Below, piece after piece: positions 47,447-60,463 of a stretch of 64,000 nucleotides of DNA. The stretch lies in the NCBI GenBank assembly GCA_001510575.1, contig LNGK01000005.1, forward strand, positions 2,425,234 through 2,489,233. The letters run 5' to 3'. The translations under genes and the position numbers were made by a program. The notes under the pieces are model-generated. The model was not told the DNA's origin, made no database searches, and worked only from the letters and a program-made list of their open reading frames with translations. Positions within the stretch are counted from its first letter, which is position 1, and each line of letters starts with the position of its first letter. This DNA is from Knoxdaviesia capensis (lineage: Eukaryota > Ascomycota > Sordariomycetes > Microascales > Gondwanamycetaceae).

Positions 47447-48641
47447 ATGTCGCTCAAGGAGGAATTCGCGACCCGGAACTTCAGTATGCGCGTCCCCTAG
47501 CTCTCTCCCCCCTCCCTCTATTGAGGACCTGGCTTTGTTCGTCTCGCTCTGCGTGCGATGCGCAAATCACTGCGACGTGTTTTGATGACATGGTACTGAC
47601 TGTTGGATTCTGCTGTTTTGTTAGGTATCTACGGACAATGGTGAGAATCTCCCCTCTGCTCGGAGCTTTGCTGTCAAGATTCTCGATTTCCTTCGGCTCC
47701 CTCAACACCATCCCAGCCACCCCCATGAAACCTTCGACGGCTTCCTCTCCTAGCCACCAGCAACACCAACATGATCATGACATTGGAGCTTTCGGCGCAC
47801 AGATACCCTCGCCTGCTTCCTCGTCCCCGATACATTATTCAATATCGTGTGAATGTTGCTGTTGTGGCTTGAGCAACAGGCCGGTATCGCCCAAGCTTTT
47901 CCGTTTCGCGATCGCCTTGCGAGATGTCATTTCTTCCGCAAAAGTCACTGGAGTGAAACTTTGAATAGCTCCCGGATTGGCCATGCTCCCCAAACGCAGC
48001 TGGGATTGTGTCTCAATACTACTCGTGCCGTCTGCATGACGCATTGACTAACGAAGTGTATCTCTAGGCTCGGCATCCTGTCCATGATTCTGTGTTTTGC
48101 CCTGGGAATCGCAAACTTTTTCACCATTCGTGTTCTGATCATCATCTTCGCCGCCCTCTCGCTGTAAGCTCTCGGAAATCCTGCAGCAACTTTCACCCCT
48201 GAACGCCGTGAACCCCGAATCCCGCCATATCAGCATGCGCTGCTATTCAGGATTGAACGGGTTCACGGCTCGCAGGTCAAAGCTCACCAGTCCCTTGATA
48301 TATCTGTACTAACAAGTCCCCACTTTCTTCCGTCAACTAGAGTCTCCGCCTTCGTCATCCTGTTCGTTGAGGTGCCTCTTCTGCTCCGCATCTGCCCTAC
48401 CTCGTCCAAGTTCGATGCCGCCATCCGCAAGATCTCGACAAACTACATGCGCGCTGGCGCTTATGCCGTCATGGCTGTGCTCCAGTTCGTGAGCACCATT
48501 GGAGGCACGTCGAGCTTAATCGCCGCCGGAATCTTCCTGAGCTTTACTTCTCTGTGCTACCTCATGGCCGGTATCAAGGGCCAGGCTTTCGTTGGAAGCA
48601 AAACCCTGGGTGGTGCCGGTGTGGCGCAGATGATTGTGTAA
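47447..48641 (+). CDS. tvp18: Golgi apparatus membrane protein Tvp18
   Basis: Four exons, 47447-47483, 47625-47640, 48068-48163 and 48341-48641, give 149 residues, the usual family length. The chain starts MSLKEEFATRNFSIYGQWLG, passes ILSMILCFALGIANFF and VLIIIFAALSLVSAFVILFIEVPLLLRICP, and ends GQAFVGSKTLGGAGVAQMIV, all clear Tvp18 features. Four membrane helices are predicted. Tvp18 is a small Golgi membrane protein linked to vesicle traffic in yeast, and its exact role is not settled. Exon 2 is only 16 nt and is needed to keep SIYGQW. Intron 2 is 427 nt with a CTAAC branch site near 48049 and intron 3 has TACTAAC near 48307. Confidence 0.93.
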
Positions 48642-50617
48642 AAAGAAATTCGTTAAACGATGCTCGGAGTTAGGCTGGCTGCAAATTCCTTGCTTGCAGC
48701 GTTGTCGCTTTGCATGGCTGTATCTGTGACTTAGGCGAGTTGTTTCTCGTTAGTTCACGAAGTCCAGATCAGCCATCCTCACATTAACGAAGTATGTCAT
48801 GTCACACGAACCCAGGTATATCAGGGCCAACCACAACAACACTGGCCCTGGACCTTGCTCTTCTCCTACGGGACTACCCACACATCATCATTATCTGGGA
48901 AGATACGGGAGGGTTGATTTGGCCGGAGAAAAAGGGGTTGTCATTTCGTCTTCCTTTACCCCAGGAAGAAGGTTGTGACTGCACTCGCAGCCGCATCGAG
49001 AGAGGTGACAGGTTTCATGGGCTTCTTCATTTTCATCCTCTTCCCCCTGGCCCATACCGCCTAGTTGAAGGACACATCTCTAGGCGACCAGCTCTTTTTT
49101 GGCTTCTTGTTTTCTCTCTATTTCCTATGCCACCTGTTTTCTGCTTATTCTGAGACTCCAATGCTTGCTCTCCTGGGTCTCCTGCTTTTTGCTTCTCTCT
49201 TCACATTTCTTTTCTGCGCAAGCTTGTCAATTGGGATGACCTGTTCTCCATATTTTTGTTTTCTGTTTTCTGTGTGCTTGCTTTTCTTTTCTGCCGGTTT
49301 GATGTTGGCGGATTTGTTTTATTATATGACCAGGACATGAGGAAGATCCAAACGGCGCCCTTTTATATTTTTTTCTCTACTTCTTTCTTAAAAAAATCCT
49401 TGTAATATCCTTTTGGTCGTTTTTCCCGGTTCATTCACTTATATCTGTTCCCTCCTTACGATGTTCTGTGCTTATGTTTCTTGCTTGCTCTTTTTGGCTG
49501 CATTCACTTTGGTGTGCCGCCTCCTGTGGCTGTCCATTCACCTCACTCCCACCTGCAACTTGGGTGCGGTTGTTGGGTCCATGCCACAGCATCAGGCGGC
49601 TTGTCCCTGGCACCGCTGGTCGAGTGGCTGCAGGCTATGGATAGGCATGGAAGATGTGGAAATGGGACCTTTGGTTCACTGGAGGTTGTGATTCTGCTTC
49701 CCATGGATAGGATTAACAAAATTGTGAGATTGATGACCCAGCAAGCTCCTCCATAATGACGACGTTTATGTTGCGTTTATTGGTACAGGATGGAGATATC
49801 TTGCGGCAGTTGCTAGGAGTCAATGGTACGCAGTTCAAGTCTGTGGAAATTGGCGTGGGTGGTGTAGAATGACGGGATGTGGATCTCATTTGCAATGATC
49901 ATCACAGCCGGCATAGACGCCGTGGACACGGCTGCAGTGACATGCATCACCTAAGAGTCAGTTGTGTGCCGTGGCTATAGACCTTGGTCCCGCCGCTTCT
50001 TCCGCGCCTGGAAACAGGAATAGACCGCCGGCTTAACATTCTCTCAATACTCCCACACAGTCTTATAACGTCTCAACAAGTCCTCTCGCTACGTGGGGCG
50101 AATCAGGAGACCACTGGCATATGGTACACATCTTGCATGTCCTGTGCCCTGTGCCTTGCACGAGTGCAGACATTCTTATCGATGATGTAACTTGAGAGAG
50201 GGAGAGCAACCTTATATAATTTCCGTTCCTGCCCATCGGCTTTGTGTATCTATCTGGAATTCATCATTTCGCTCCCACATGTCTCCCACTAGACAATGTT
50301 TCCTCTGCTTCAAACGGCGACCAAACAGATATGCGACGAGAACAAAATGAGCATTTACAAACGAAGCTACCCCGATACATTTCCCCACTGACCGCTCTGT
50401 CTCGTGCTACCTATCACTCACTTCCACATGCTAGAACTCGGGACCTGGGCTGCCGCAAACCGGGCAAAAGGCTCGGGACGGGGAGTGTTTGCGTGCTCCC
50501 TGGGTGCAGAAACCCATGAAATCCCGTTTCCTAACTCCGAGGGGCGGTCTACCCAAAGCAACGAGCTATGACATCAACAATCTGGCAATGTTGTGAGTCG
50601 ACAAGGGTGAATGAGTT

Positions 50618-51043
50618 TTGGGTTCGAGAGTTCCAGAATCGCCAAGTAATCGGCTCCGTCTCTCCCAATCCAACGCAACATATCTAGGTGGGGCGCCGCT
50701 CGGATCGGACCGGAGCCCGTCAGTGACACGGGGGTACACGTCCGGGGTTTACAAGCTTCCTCACGGTGGGCGGATGCGTGACAACGAGGTCCAGAACGTT
50801 TCCGATGACACACCGGGCTTCTCTGCGGACCTACCGGCAACCGGGACCTCTCCGGGGCTGGCTCGGCTGTTTGCGGTGACTGCGGGGGCGGACTCGAACA
50901 CCGCACCGGTATTGCCGCGGAACGGTCCAAGGACCGGCTATTGGAGGAGGGGAGTTGACGGTGGTATGGCGGACAAGTGGCTTCAGATTTCCGAAGATTG
51001 GGCATCATTAGACGATGATGCATCGTGGCATGGTTGCCAGTGA
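50618..51043 (+). CDS. Unrecognised open reading frame, doubtful gene
   Basis: 141 codons in a locally GC-rich patch. The frame has Gly, Asp and Ser-rich parts and no low-complexity run, but no domain, signal peptide or membrane helix that I recognise. The opposite strand is also open for 173 codons, so openness alone is weak evidence. It could be a decayed exon, given the GC contrast with its surroundings. Confidence 0.15.
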   Translation: MGSRVPESPSNRLRLSQSNATYLGGAPLGSDRSPSVTRGYTSGVYKLPHGGRMRDNEVQNVSDDTPGFSADLPATGTSPGLARLFAVTAGADSNTAPVLPRNGPRTGYWRRGVDGGMADKWLQISEDWASLDDDASWHGCQ

Positions 51044-54000
51044 TGTGATACCACAGCATAGATGGCTCCAAACAAGAGAATGGACCAAATCCCATGAAAC
51101 GTCCGGTTTTGATCCTCCCTTGCCCCTTGACGGAACAATTCTAGCGCTGGCGTTGTTTCCATTCGCCATCGTCACGATCAGGTCGGCGAGTATTTGAGTT
51201 CAAGGAGTTTCCGGAAATATGACAGTTGCAAGAAAGAGTGGGATGGGGGTATTTCGGAAGAAAACCGAACACGCAAGTACCTTTTCGCCTCTATTTCCTG
51301 CTTCCTCTTAAACAAAAGCGCCCGCCCTAGACGGATGATGGTGAATATACTTCTTTTCCGACACCTAATATATACGTGGTCTGTGGCCGGCTGACCTGTT
51401 TGTACGAGCGAGCAGCATCACGAGATCCTCATGGCCCAAGGCCCAGGCGGAAATGATTCGACTTGAACAAGGACAAGGAAACAGTCCCAACAGCTACCAA
51501 TAGCAACTTCGAGCAGGATCAGTCATGCTATGGTGTCACTTAAAGGCCCGCAGAACTCTCCAGTATACAGTAGATTGTGTGTCCACCTGTTGTGTGTGTC
51601 CAGGCAATAGCGGAGCATAGAACCATTATCAACTTGCCATGTAAAACGGGATCAAGAAAATCTTTTCGTTTTCCCCTGTCCGACAATCGAGGTCTAGGCC
51701 TCTAAAGAAAAACCCCCTGTCATTAGGTCAGATGCAGTTCCGGAACGATATTCCAAGAACGCGGTCGTTTTTCCAGCTATTTGTGATTTGTGCGTTCCCG
51801 ATTTGATTTTTTTTCTTTTTCTTTTTCTCCAATTACTGCCCCGGGGTCGACTCGTGGGCGTGATTATTCGACAAGGCCTGTCCACGCGGGTTGCACTTGG
51901 GTTCTCCCGTGATATCCGCCTGCATGAGGAGTGAGAGCTTGTGTGTGTGCTTTTCTCCAGCCCTCCTCCGTGGTGAACCCCTTTGTTTGGGCATACGTGG
52001 ACGAGTCAAATCGGCACTGTCTGTCTTGGACGGATCGGATATTCGACCCGAGAACAGCAATCTCTACCACAGAAAGGGGCGGCACATGTTGGTACATTGA
52101 CGGGCGTCTTTAGGGCGAAACTGGCGAGGGAGTGTGCGATCGTGAAAGAAAAAAAACTTTTCCCTTCCTCCTCGGCATCCAGTGTTGCCGCAAGAGGTCA
52201 CATTCCCTCCTCTTGTTTTTCTGTCTCGCGGATTCCAGTGCGTAAAACTCCACCATCATTACGGGCTTGGACACTATTAAAATTCGCCATTGTCGTCATT
52301 TTAGCTCCAGGACAGGAGAGAAAGAAGAAAATTGGACTCATAAGAGGGTTCGGTTTGGGAATCCGGGCGAATCTTCACTATTTGGGCCCACAGTCACAAA
52401 AAAAAAACATGCCCATATTATATACCTTACTCCTCACAGTCAAAATCTATCTGGACAGCCCCAAAGAAAAACAGACCAGCGAAAACTCACTACACGCATT
52501 TCTCGGCATTGGGGAAGGGCGACGAGAAAGGAAAGCTTCAAGGGGAGTCCTTGCAGCCGTCGTTGGAATTGGAGAGCGTGACGTTAAATGCTTGACCGGC
52601 GCATACACCTGTCGGCGTAGTGGCGTACACGAAACTGATGATCGAGCTCGATCTCCTTCTCTGATGATTCACTTCGTCTCCATACACTAGGCTACACTTT
52701 AACATCACATTGAAGTGACCTTTCTCTCCAGACTTTCGTGGCAGGGACCACTTCTGGCATTTTGGAAAACTGCGACGTTCTTCGGAACTCGCCTCCCGAC
52801 AGCTGCCCGGCCCTGGCCGTTCCGGACAGGAACCTGGAGAAGAGAGGGCAACAAAAAAGAACGCAAATAGGCCATTCTCACTTCCTTCTTTTCCTTGAAG
52901 ACAAGAAATGAATACCGCTTCCTTCTTGACGTGTTTGTCCCCGTGATACCTGGCACGTCTTTCATTCTCCAACTCGCTCCCGCGCCCGCGCCCATTCCCA
53001 TATTCGCCGCCTGTAGCCGAGGGGTTGCCGGAAAATCTGCAAGTAACCCCATTTTACGGGCCCTCCCCAACAAGGTGTCATTCCTGCTGCTTGACCGCCT
53101 TTCCAGACAAGCGGAGATGCCGATTAGCTATCTTGGGGCAAAGGAGACACTCGTACTGTATGTGTGTCTGAAAATTGAACGCGCAGCGATCATTCTGATG
53201 AATAGCTCCGTAGCGTGCCACACTATTGTGCCTGAACTGAATCATCCCTGGCCATGGAGGGGTCACTTGGTCCTGGCTTCTCCAAATGCAGGAAGAGAAA
53301 ATTCTTCTTCTTGCAGGTCTAGAAGACACGATGGAACAACCAGCCGGATCACACATCGACTCCCCTTTCCACTCCACTCGACCCCCTTTTGCGTGTTGCT
53401 GGCAGAAACCTACTGTCCATACAGTACAGTGTTTTGTGACGACTCTGACGAGAGTCTCTTCTGCAAGTGCTTAGAGCCCTGACCGCTGCTTCACTGCTAA
53501 CTTGTTGTTGTTGTCTTCCCCGTTCAATGGCTGGTGATCCCAGGGCAATTCGAATGGCCCCAGGAACTCAGGAGGCGAAGCAAGCAGCGGTTGTGGCCCT
53601 GTTTCCAGCAACCCTTTTCACCATGGCTTGGCGACCGGCCGGGGGCGCAGTGGGAGCCGGCACTGGCGCAGGTCTCCCCATAATACGAGCACCGGCAGCC
53701 GGGAACATGGCGGTCTGCATTTTCTCCGTTCCTGCTCTTCAGCCAGAGGAAGCGCCTTCCACTGATGCAGGATATATTATATGATTGTATTTCTGAAGTC
53801 TTCATCTCCCCGAAAGATCTGTCAAGTATCTCGCGATTTCGCCATATCGCTGCAGAGTATCAGTACTTTTGAACCACCACAGAATATTCCTTCCGTCTTG
53901 GCCCAAGGCCTGGACTCTGCAGGCCAGGAACCAGTAAAAAGCGCGTAAAAGTCGATGACGCCGGGGCATAATCCAGTGTATCCATTTTTATCGCTTCTCC

Positions 54001-56693
54001 AGCAGCCATTGGCCCCTGTTGAAACCTTTTTAGCGACCAAAACTAGCTGCTTCCACCCAAACGACACCCTAAAAGCTGTCCTTCGCTGCACCCAGATGTA
54101 TGGGAAGCTCCGGTTGTTACCTCTTCCTAATTATAGACTCTGCGCTGACTGATTTTTTCACTCCTTTTGTTCGGGCTCAGCCATGGTCTAAATAACTCTA
54201 TCAAGCGCCGAGTTGCTACGGTGAGCGTCCGTTCCGTGGAGGAACACCAGCGCCGAAAGCCCCTAAAGTGCATACGTCGGATGTGAGCACGTTGTAGATT
54301 CCCTGGAATCATCTTCACCTTACCTATCCACCTGTGAGAGAAACAATGGCACAAATATATCCAGCCGTTCTTGTCAGGGTGGACAAGATATCAAAAAAGA
54401 GAAAATTCACATCGTTCCCAAGACGAACGACCCGCCAGTTGTCAATCTTCCAGAAGGGCCTGGATAGGCCAACAACCCCGCCAAAACACGCCCCTCTTCA
54501 CCCCTCCAAAAAGCCCAGCAGGGACAACAGTATTCGGGATTGGGGCTACACTGTATTTTCTAGCACGTATACACGCCCCGCCACTGCCTGCAGTTAAGCC
54601 GATTCTACGCTATGACAACACCCAAAACGTGCGGCAAATATATAACTTTCCACGGTGCATGCCCCACAACTTCGCACTGTTCCGGATGAATCATCGAAAG
54701 TACCTGTCAAGAGACATTTGGTCAGACTGCACAGTATCGGTTACTTCTATAGTGGGGTATTTCCGCTCTTTACTGCCTCTGCTACACAAGTCTTGAGTAC
54801 CCAGACAGTGTCAAAAGTGGAGTCCCGACTCGCTGACAAGTAGTACTTCCAGCTACTTCTTCGCGGGGGTAGAATATGACCTGAATGCCAGTCTCCAGAG
54901 GGTGAACACCCCCATAAAGTGTACGCCCTGGGGCGTCCCAGATACATGTACTGTGGTACACGTGCAGCTTTAAGCCCATCAACAGACTTATGCGCTTCGT
55001 AAGTTCGCCCAGAAACATCGTGATGAACAGCTGGAGCTGGAAACAACTACCCGAACGAGAGTTGGTTCCTGCCCGGTCGAGTCAGTTCGCAACTTTTGAC
55101 CTTTTTAGCAGGTGCAAGCTTCATCGTAATCAAGCGGCAGTCACCAAAACGGCATTCATATAAAAGGTCTTACGCCCCAGTGGTTTTTCCCTCTGGTTCT
55201 CCTTTCGTATAACTGCTAAACTAAAGCTTCTTCTTGTTTTCTTCTCTACTTGATCCTTTCCAAACTTCACCAGATTTCTATCCCCTTTCGTCTCAAGAAT
55301 GTGTAGTCAACTGTCGATCCGTCTTTCGGTTTCTCCTTCCAGTTAGCATTCATCGACAAAGCCTTGACCTTGACACTTCCTCTAACAGAATCAGCCTGGT
55401 TTCTGTTTCTCTTTCATCGTCTCATATCCTTCCTCCTTATTTCTCTTTTAATCTTTCTATACTTAATCCTCTTCTTACCCAAACTCTTCTCTCTCTCAAT
55501 CCACATCTCAAATTTATCGACCCTTTCTGTTTTGCTTTGCTGCATTTTACTGTTTGGTTGCCCTCGATTTTGGCTGATGCATCATAGCTTCGCTACTACT
55601 TTGTTCTTACGAGCATAGCGCGTCTGAGATTCTGCGCCAGACCTCAACTCACCTAATTGGCCGTTAATTCAGCCACTCTCAAATTCTGGCAATTTCACTT
55701 GCTCTCCATCGTTCCAAACCCGGTAAGTTATTGTCCTTTTGACACGTTGTTCGCTTATCTTCCTTTCCCTGCGTCTCGTCCCTCGGTGAGGTGGCAGCGG
55801 CGGCCGCCAGCAGCGAAGACTTGACAGTACCATGGAATCAGCAGGCACAGACACCCAAAGATAAACCGACAGACAGATAGAGAGCGAGAGAGGCAGCGAG
55901 ACACTTCGAAACATGTATCTGGAGATATCGTGTTTTGCTGTGAGATGACAATTCCCTCGAACACACGGACTCATTCCATCCATCTTACTGGGAACTTTTT
56001 TTTTTCCTCCGTCCGTTTCTCTTATCGAGAACCCACATCGTCCAGACCGACACTATCCTGCCTGATAAGCCATATCCATGCGATCAGCCCCATATCCAAC
56101 GACAACCCGCTCGTAGCCATCTCTTTACGAGCTACGATAATTCCCATCTTTGTCGTCTATACCCAAAGTTGCATATACCTCATCGTTCGTGGGGCTGGCT
56201 AGTGGCTCCTACTGGCCGTTATCTGGCATTTGGCGCGCCGAGAACTTTCATCATCTTATATGGACGGCAAACGCTGGTGGGCGAAGGTTCGCACCATTTG
56301 CGTGCGGTGTTTTGCCCGCTGAGCTGTCTGTCCGTTTCTCTGCCGCCTCTCACACATTCTTATCACCCTCCCAGCGACTAGGGGGATTACTTTGGGCTGC
56401 AAGCCGGCTCGCTCTGCCACCTCCCCGGATACAATAATACGCAATACTCCTCCTCTGACTGGCCCGCTTTGGACACCGCCAGTCTATATTCGCGGCCGTT
56501 TTTCACTTATCTTGCATAACAAACATGCGCGCGAGCGACCTGCGTTACAACCAGCGTGAACGCATATGCATGCACTACACCCCAGCTTAGCCAAAATCCG
56601 TTTCTGCTACCACTCTCGCCTTATGTCACTTCGACCTCGCACGTCTCGTCTCGTCTGGTCTAATCTGTGGATTATCTCGCCGCTTCGCCTCTG

Positions 56694-56728
<35 letters not shown>

Positions 56729-56732
56729 TCTG
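56694..56732. repeat. CT microsatellite upstream of the Aim21-like gene
   Basis: CT repeat interrupted once by G near 56716, in a pyrimidine-rich leader-like stretch about 480 bases before the start codon. Confidence 0.9.
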
Positions 56733-57211
56733 CCGATTCGCTCGCCTTTTGTTGAGATGGTCTATGCTTATTGCATGACTTGTTGCTGCTGTGTTTTATA
56801 TCGCCTATCTCCCGCTCTGTCTGTTTTTGTCTTCTGCCGCCGTTCCTTTGTGTTCTGCAAGTCTTGCCGCTAAGCCGGTCCCCACTATCAAGGGACGGAC
56901 ACGCACGAGAGAATTTATATCTTGTCCATTTCTCTCCTGATCAGTCGTTTGACTCGGCTTGCCCAACTCATTCATTATCTTGGCCTTCTCCCCCATATCT
57001 TGCCCTACTAACAAGCTGGAAACATTTGCTCTCTATCAGTTAGTTTTTTTTGGGAGTCCCTTTACTCTTTCTCGAAACTGCTCCCTCGTTATCTTGACTC
57101 TGCTTCGACGCGGTTCCTATCACTTCACCGACCTTCTTTTCGTAACAGCACCAAAGGTTGCTTTTGATATCTCAACTCCCTTTCAATCCTACCCTTAATT
57201 TCTCAGTCAAT

Positions 57212-59756
57212 ATGTCGGCCACCACTCAAAAACCGTCGATCCCTCCTCGCCCCTCCCGGAGCCAAAATCGCGATTCCTCAGCCACCCTGGCCCCGAAGGT
57301 TCCGCCGCGCCCTATCACCAAGCGCATCGAGCGTTCCATGTCCCCCAGTGGCCGCTTTGCGCCCTCTCCTCTGAACGAGGTGCTGAGCAAAAGCCCCAAG
57401 TCTATCCGGTTTAGCCCTACGAATCACATCAATGAGTACATTGACCACACCGATGATGAGCATCCCGGTGAAATCTCCAAGATGCCCACTGTTGGTCAGG
57501 AGGGATCCGAGTATGAGGCTGCCAACGAGGAGATGCTCGAGGAGCACAAGAAGCTCTCGGTCTCTCCTGAAGAGACTCGCACCATTGGCGATGGCCTGAA
57601 GCTTCATGCTCCTAAGCCCTCGCTCCCTGCTGCCAGCGCTAGGCAGCGTCTGGCCACGGTCACGCGCACCGATTCTGACAAGGCCGCCTCTTTCGGAATT
57701 GGCCTTCCCAGCAGCCAGGACTCCTCTCCCCCGAAGAGCCCCCCGCGCAAGTCCAGTGTGTCCGGCATGTCCACCACCTCTAGCCACGAGGATGAGCAGG
57801 GTATTCCTGAAATCGGCCAGCGTGTCCCCATGGTCCCGCATGCCGGTGATGTCCAGGCTCCTTCGCCTGCTCCTGTCAGTGGCATTGCCGAGGGCCTGAA
57901 GGCCCAGCGCCACCACGCTCGCAAGACGAGCGCCAACATGCTCCCTGGCAGCTATGGTCGCCATGGCCACGGCGTTGTCTCCGTGGACAAGCTTGACAAG
58001 AATTACTACGATAAGCACCCTGAGCTGCTCCAGAAGGAGCAGAAGCTGGCTCACTACCACGATCGCCAGGTGGATTTCGCTCGCCCCAGCTCCGACCTGA
58101 ACAAGATGGTCCATGATGTGGCTAGCTATGGAACCGGCCTTGGTAAGCTCAATACCTATGAACACGTGGATTTCCTTGTGACACTGACTCCCTGGCAATG
58201 TACTAACCGACCATTTTGTACAAATAGCTACTTCCAGCTTCAAACCCACTCCCAGCGAAGAGGTTGGCTTCCAAGCCCAGGAGGAGTATGCTTCGCGTAT
58301 TTCTTCTCCTCAGCCCCCTGAGATCGTTGTTGGTGGACTGTCCAGCTCGTTTACCGATCGTGATGTGATTCATGTGGCAGACTCTAGCCACTTTGCCAAT
58401 GAATCAAATGACGAGGAAGAAGACACTCCCGTCCTTGCTGCTGATGAGGTCGCGAAGAGCTCGAGCTCGTACGAGGGCAAGAAGGCGGTGGTCCCTCCTG
58501 GATTTGAGCGCCGCGGAAGCTCTCAGAGCAGCCGTGACGGATCGCGGAGTCGCCCCACCAGCCGCCCCGCTAGTACCCACGCTAGCAGCTTTGTCGAGCC
58601 CTCGCCTCTTGAGAATGTTGAGGAGTATGAGCCGCTTTTCTCAGAGGACAAGGGCAAGGCTGTTGACACTGAAGGGTCAGAGCCTATGAAGGTCCGCAAC
58701 AAGTTCCCTAGCAAGGATGTGTGGGAAGATGCTCCGAGCAGCGCCCACCACACCGCTGAGGTCGAGACTGCTGAAGAGGCCGGATCTTCTTCGGACAAAG
58801 AGGACGACACTCCCGCCCAGAAGGCGCCTGCGGAGGAATCTGTCGAGGTCCCGGCCAACCCGGCTCTTGCGTTTGCTAAGATGCAGGAGGACCTGGCGGA
58901 GCGGGAGTCTTCGGATGCCCGCCGCCCCGCTTATATCCCTAAGAACTCGTCGTCGTCACAAAGCTTTTCGCTCCCCTTGGCGTCGCCTCCGCTGGATGCG
59001 GCTGGCAAGCTGAGAAATCGCGGATTCCCCAGCCGTGATGTGTGGGAGGATACTCCCGACAGCTTGATGTATGAGGCCACTGTGTCGACCCCTCAGCAAG
59101 AGGAGATTGAGATTACGGTTATCCCCGATGAGGAGGACAGCCCTGCTTCGGCGCCCGCTGCTGCGGCGGCTCCTGCAGTCACCTCGAAGCCCAAGCCGGC
59201 CATTCCTGCCCGGCCGTCCAGGTTTGCGGCGGGTGCCGCACCATCCGCTGCGGCTGTAGCGAAGCCCAAGCCCCCTGTCCCCACCCGGCCAGCTGGTGGC
59301 AAGATTGCGGCTCTCCAGGCCAGCTTCATGACTGACCTGAACAAGAAGCTGCAGATCGGCCTCAACGCCCCGGCGCCTAAGAAGGAAGAGCCTGCTGAGG
59401 CAGCTGAGGAGGAGGTTGTGGAGGAGAAGCCCGCGCCTTTGGTGGATGCGCGGAAGAGCCGGGCTCGTGGCCCCGCCCGGCGTGCCCCGGCCAAGAGCCC
59501 CGCACCTGCAGTTGCAGTTGCGGAGAGCGAACCACCCAAGGCTAGCGTGGTGAGCCTGTCGCTGTCTTCGATCATGCCGTCCTGGACGATCGATCCTGAA
59601 GTTGGCGAGGTGGTGTGTGGAGACGAGAAGGAAAGCCCTGAAGTGGTTCCTGCAGTGGTGCCGACTGTTGAAGCCAAGACTGAGGTTGCTGTTGACGTCC
59701 CGGAGAAGGCTGAAGAAGCCGAGGCCAAGGAGGTGAAGGCTGCCGCGGAAGAGTAA
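57212..59756 (+). CDS. aim21: Aim21-like actin cytoskeleton regulator
   Basis: Two exons, 57212-58142 and 58228-59756 (85-nt intron with TACTAAC branch site), give 819 residues. The protein is mostly disordered and rich in Pro, Ser, Glu and Ala. Several SH3-binding type motifs are present: IPPRPSRSQ and KVPPRPITKR near the N-terminus, KPAIPARPSRF and KPPVPTRPAGG near the C-terminus. The conserved Aim21 block GGKIAALQASFMTDLNKKLQ follows, and NKFPSKDVWEDAP/GFPSRDVWEDTP occurs twice. In yeast Aim21 works with Tda2 and capping protein at cortical actin patches to tune barbed-end assembly during endocytosis. The same role is inferred here. The start at 57212 was chosen because the 18 codons upstream in frame (from 57158) are leucine-rich leader-like sequence and conservation begins at MSATTQKPSIPPRPSRS. 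Confidence 0.8.
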
Positions 59757-60457
59757 ACCTTGACATGGTGATGAGATTTTCTTTTTTTTCAGTCCTCTTT
59801 TTATTGTTTGTGTTGCTTTTCTTAACGTGATGATGCACACACTTGAGAGATGTAGAATTTTGGTTCTCTGAACGGGGAAGTTGTCACTTCGCGATGGACC
59901 GAGCCGGGTTCTGGAGAATCGAACGGCCGGGATTAGTGGGTTTTGCTTGTTTGACTCATGTTGTTTGGCCCCTTTTCTCTGCCTTTTATTTTTCTATACT
60001 AGGATTCTTCTTTCCTGCTTCTGAACCGACAGCTCTTTATTTCTCTGATATATGAGTGCACACGGGCGACGGGAGGATGGAGATCTGTGGTTGTGGTGTG
60101 CTACCGCCCCACGGTGTCAAGGCAGGTCTGACTTGTATGTGGCAGAGGAGACTAGGTAGTTTGTGTGTTTTACTCGGTTTTTATGATTAGACGGTATCTG
60201 AGCTGGCATTGAGATGAATCTGCCCTCAATAATGAACGACGCGGATCACAAGATCCTCCCCCAATGACAATAACAGACTTGGATTGATGTACATTCTGCA
60301 CAAACGGAAAGTGATGCGGATGTGTGCTGGTTGGTGACTGACGTACGGTGGACGGGCGGACAGATGTTGGTAAAGCGGGCCCGAGTTAACCGTCGGCACA
60401 AGAAGCAAGCACAAGGTTAGTATGGTCCGTAGTCTCGGGTGCGGCATGGCAAACAAA

Positions 60458-60463
60458 CCTCGG
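60458..60463 (+). promoter_or_regulatory. CCTCGG motif (FarA/FarB-type fatty-acid response element)
   Basis: CCTCGG lies about 1.07 kb upstream of the thiolase ATG. In Aspergillus the zinc-cluster regulators FarA and FarB act on fatty-acid catabolic genes through this 6-mer. One copy alone could be chance, but a second copy lies at 61227. Confidence 0.4.

Larger units (their letters stand above)
48642..57211. other. Second long gene-free stretch (about 8.6 kb)
   Basis: No frame shows a recognisable domain or a convincing splice chain. After a T-rich 3' flank of Tvp18 (49050-49450) the DNA is of mixed composition. A GC-richer patch at 50680-51010 holds a 141-codon open frame on the plus strand without recognised family. 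From about 55150 to 57200 the DNA is strongly pyrimidine-rich with a CT repeat at 56694-56732, fitting the promoter and leader of the Aim21-like gene. Unknown small genes or non-coding RNAs are possible. Confidence 0.5.

Noticed and set aside
51983..52690. 235-codon plus-strand frame
   Set aside because: Irregular composition, no domain, no codon bias like the real genes, and no splice extension. Probably chance.
53467..53784. Small plus-strand frame that opens with a signal-like stretch (small secreted protein?)
   Set aside because: The hydrophobic start contains four adjacent Cys and an early Pro-Arg break. The rest is Ala/Gly/Pro-rich without a cysteine pattern, so support is too weak.
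57278..58249. 323-codon minus-strand frame opposite the Aim21-like gene
   Set aside because: Antisense shadow. The sense frame has conserved Aim21 blocks and proper intron signals.
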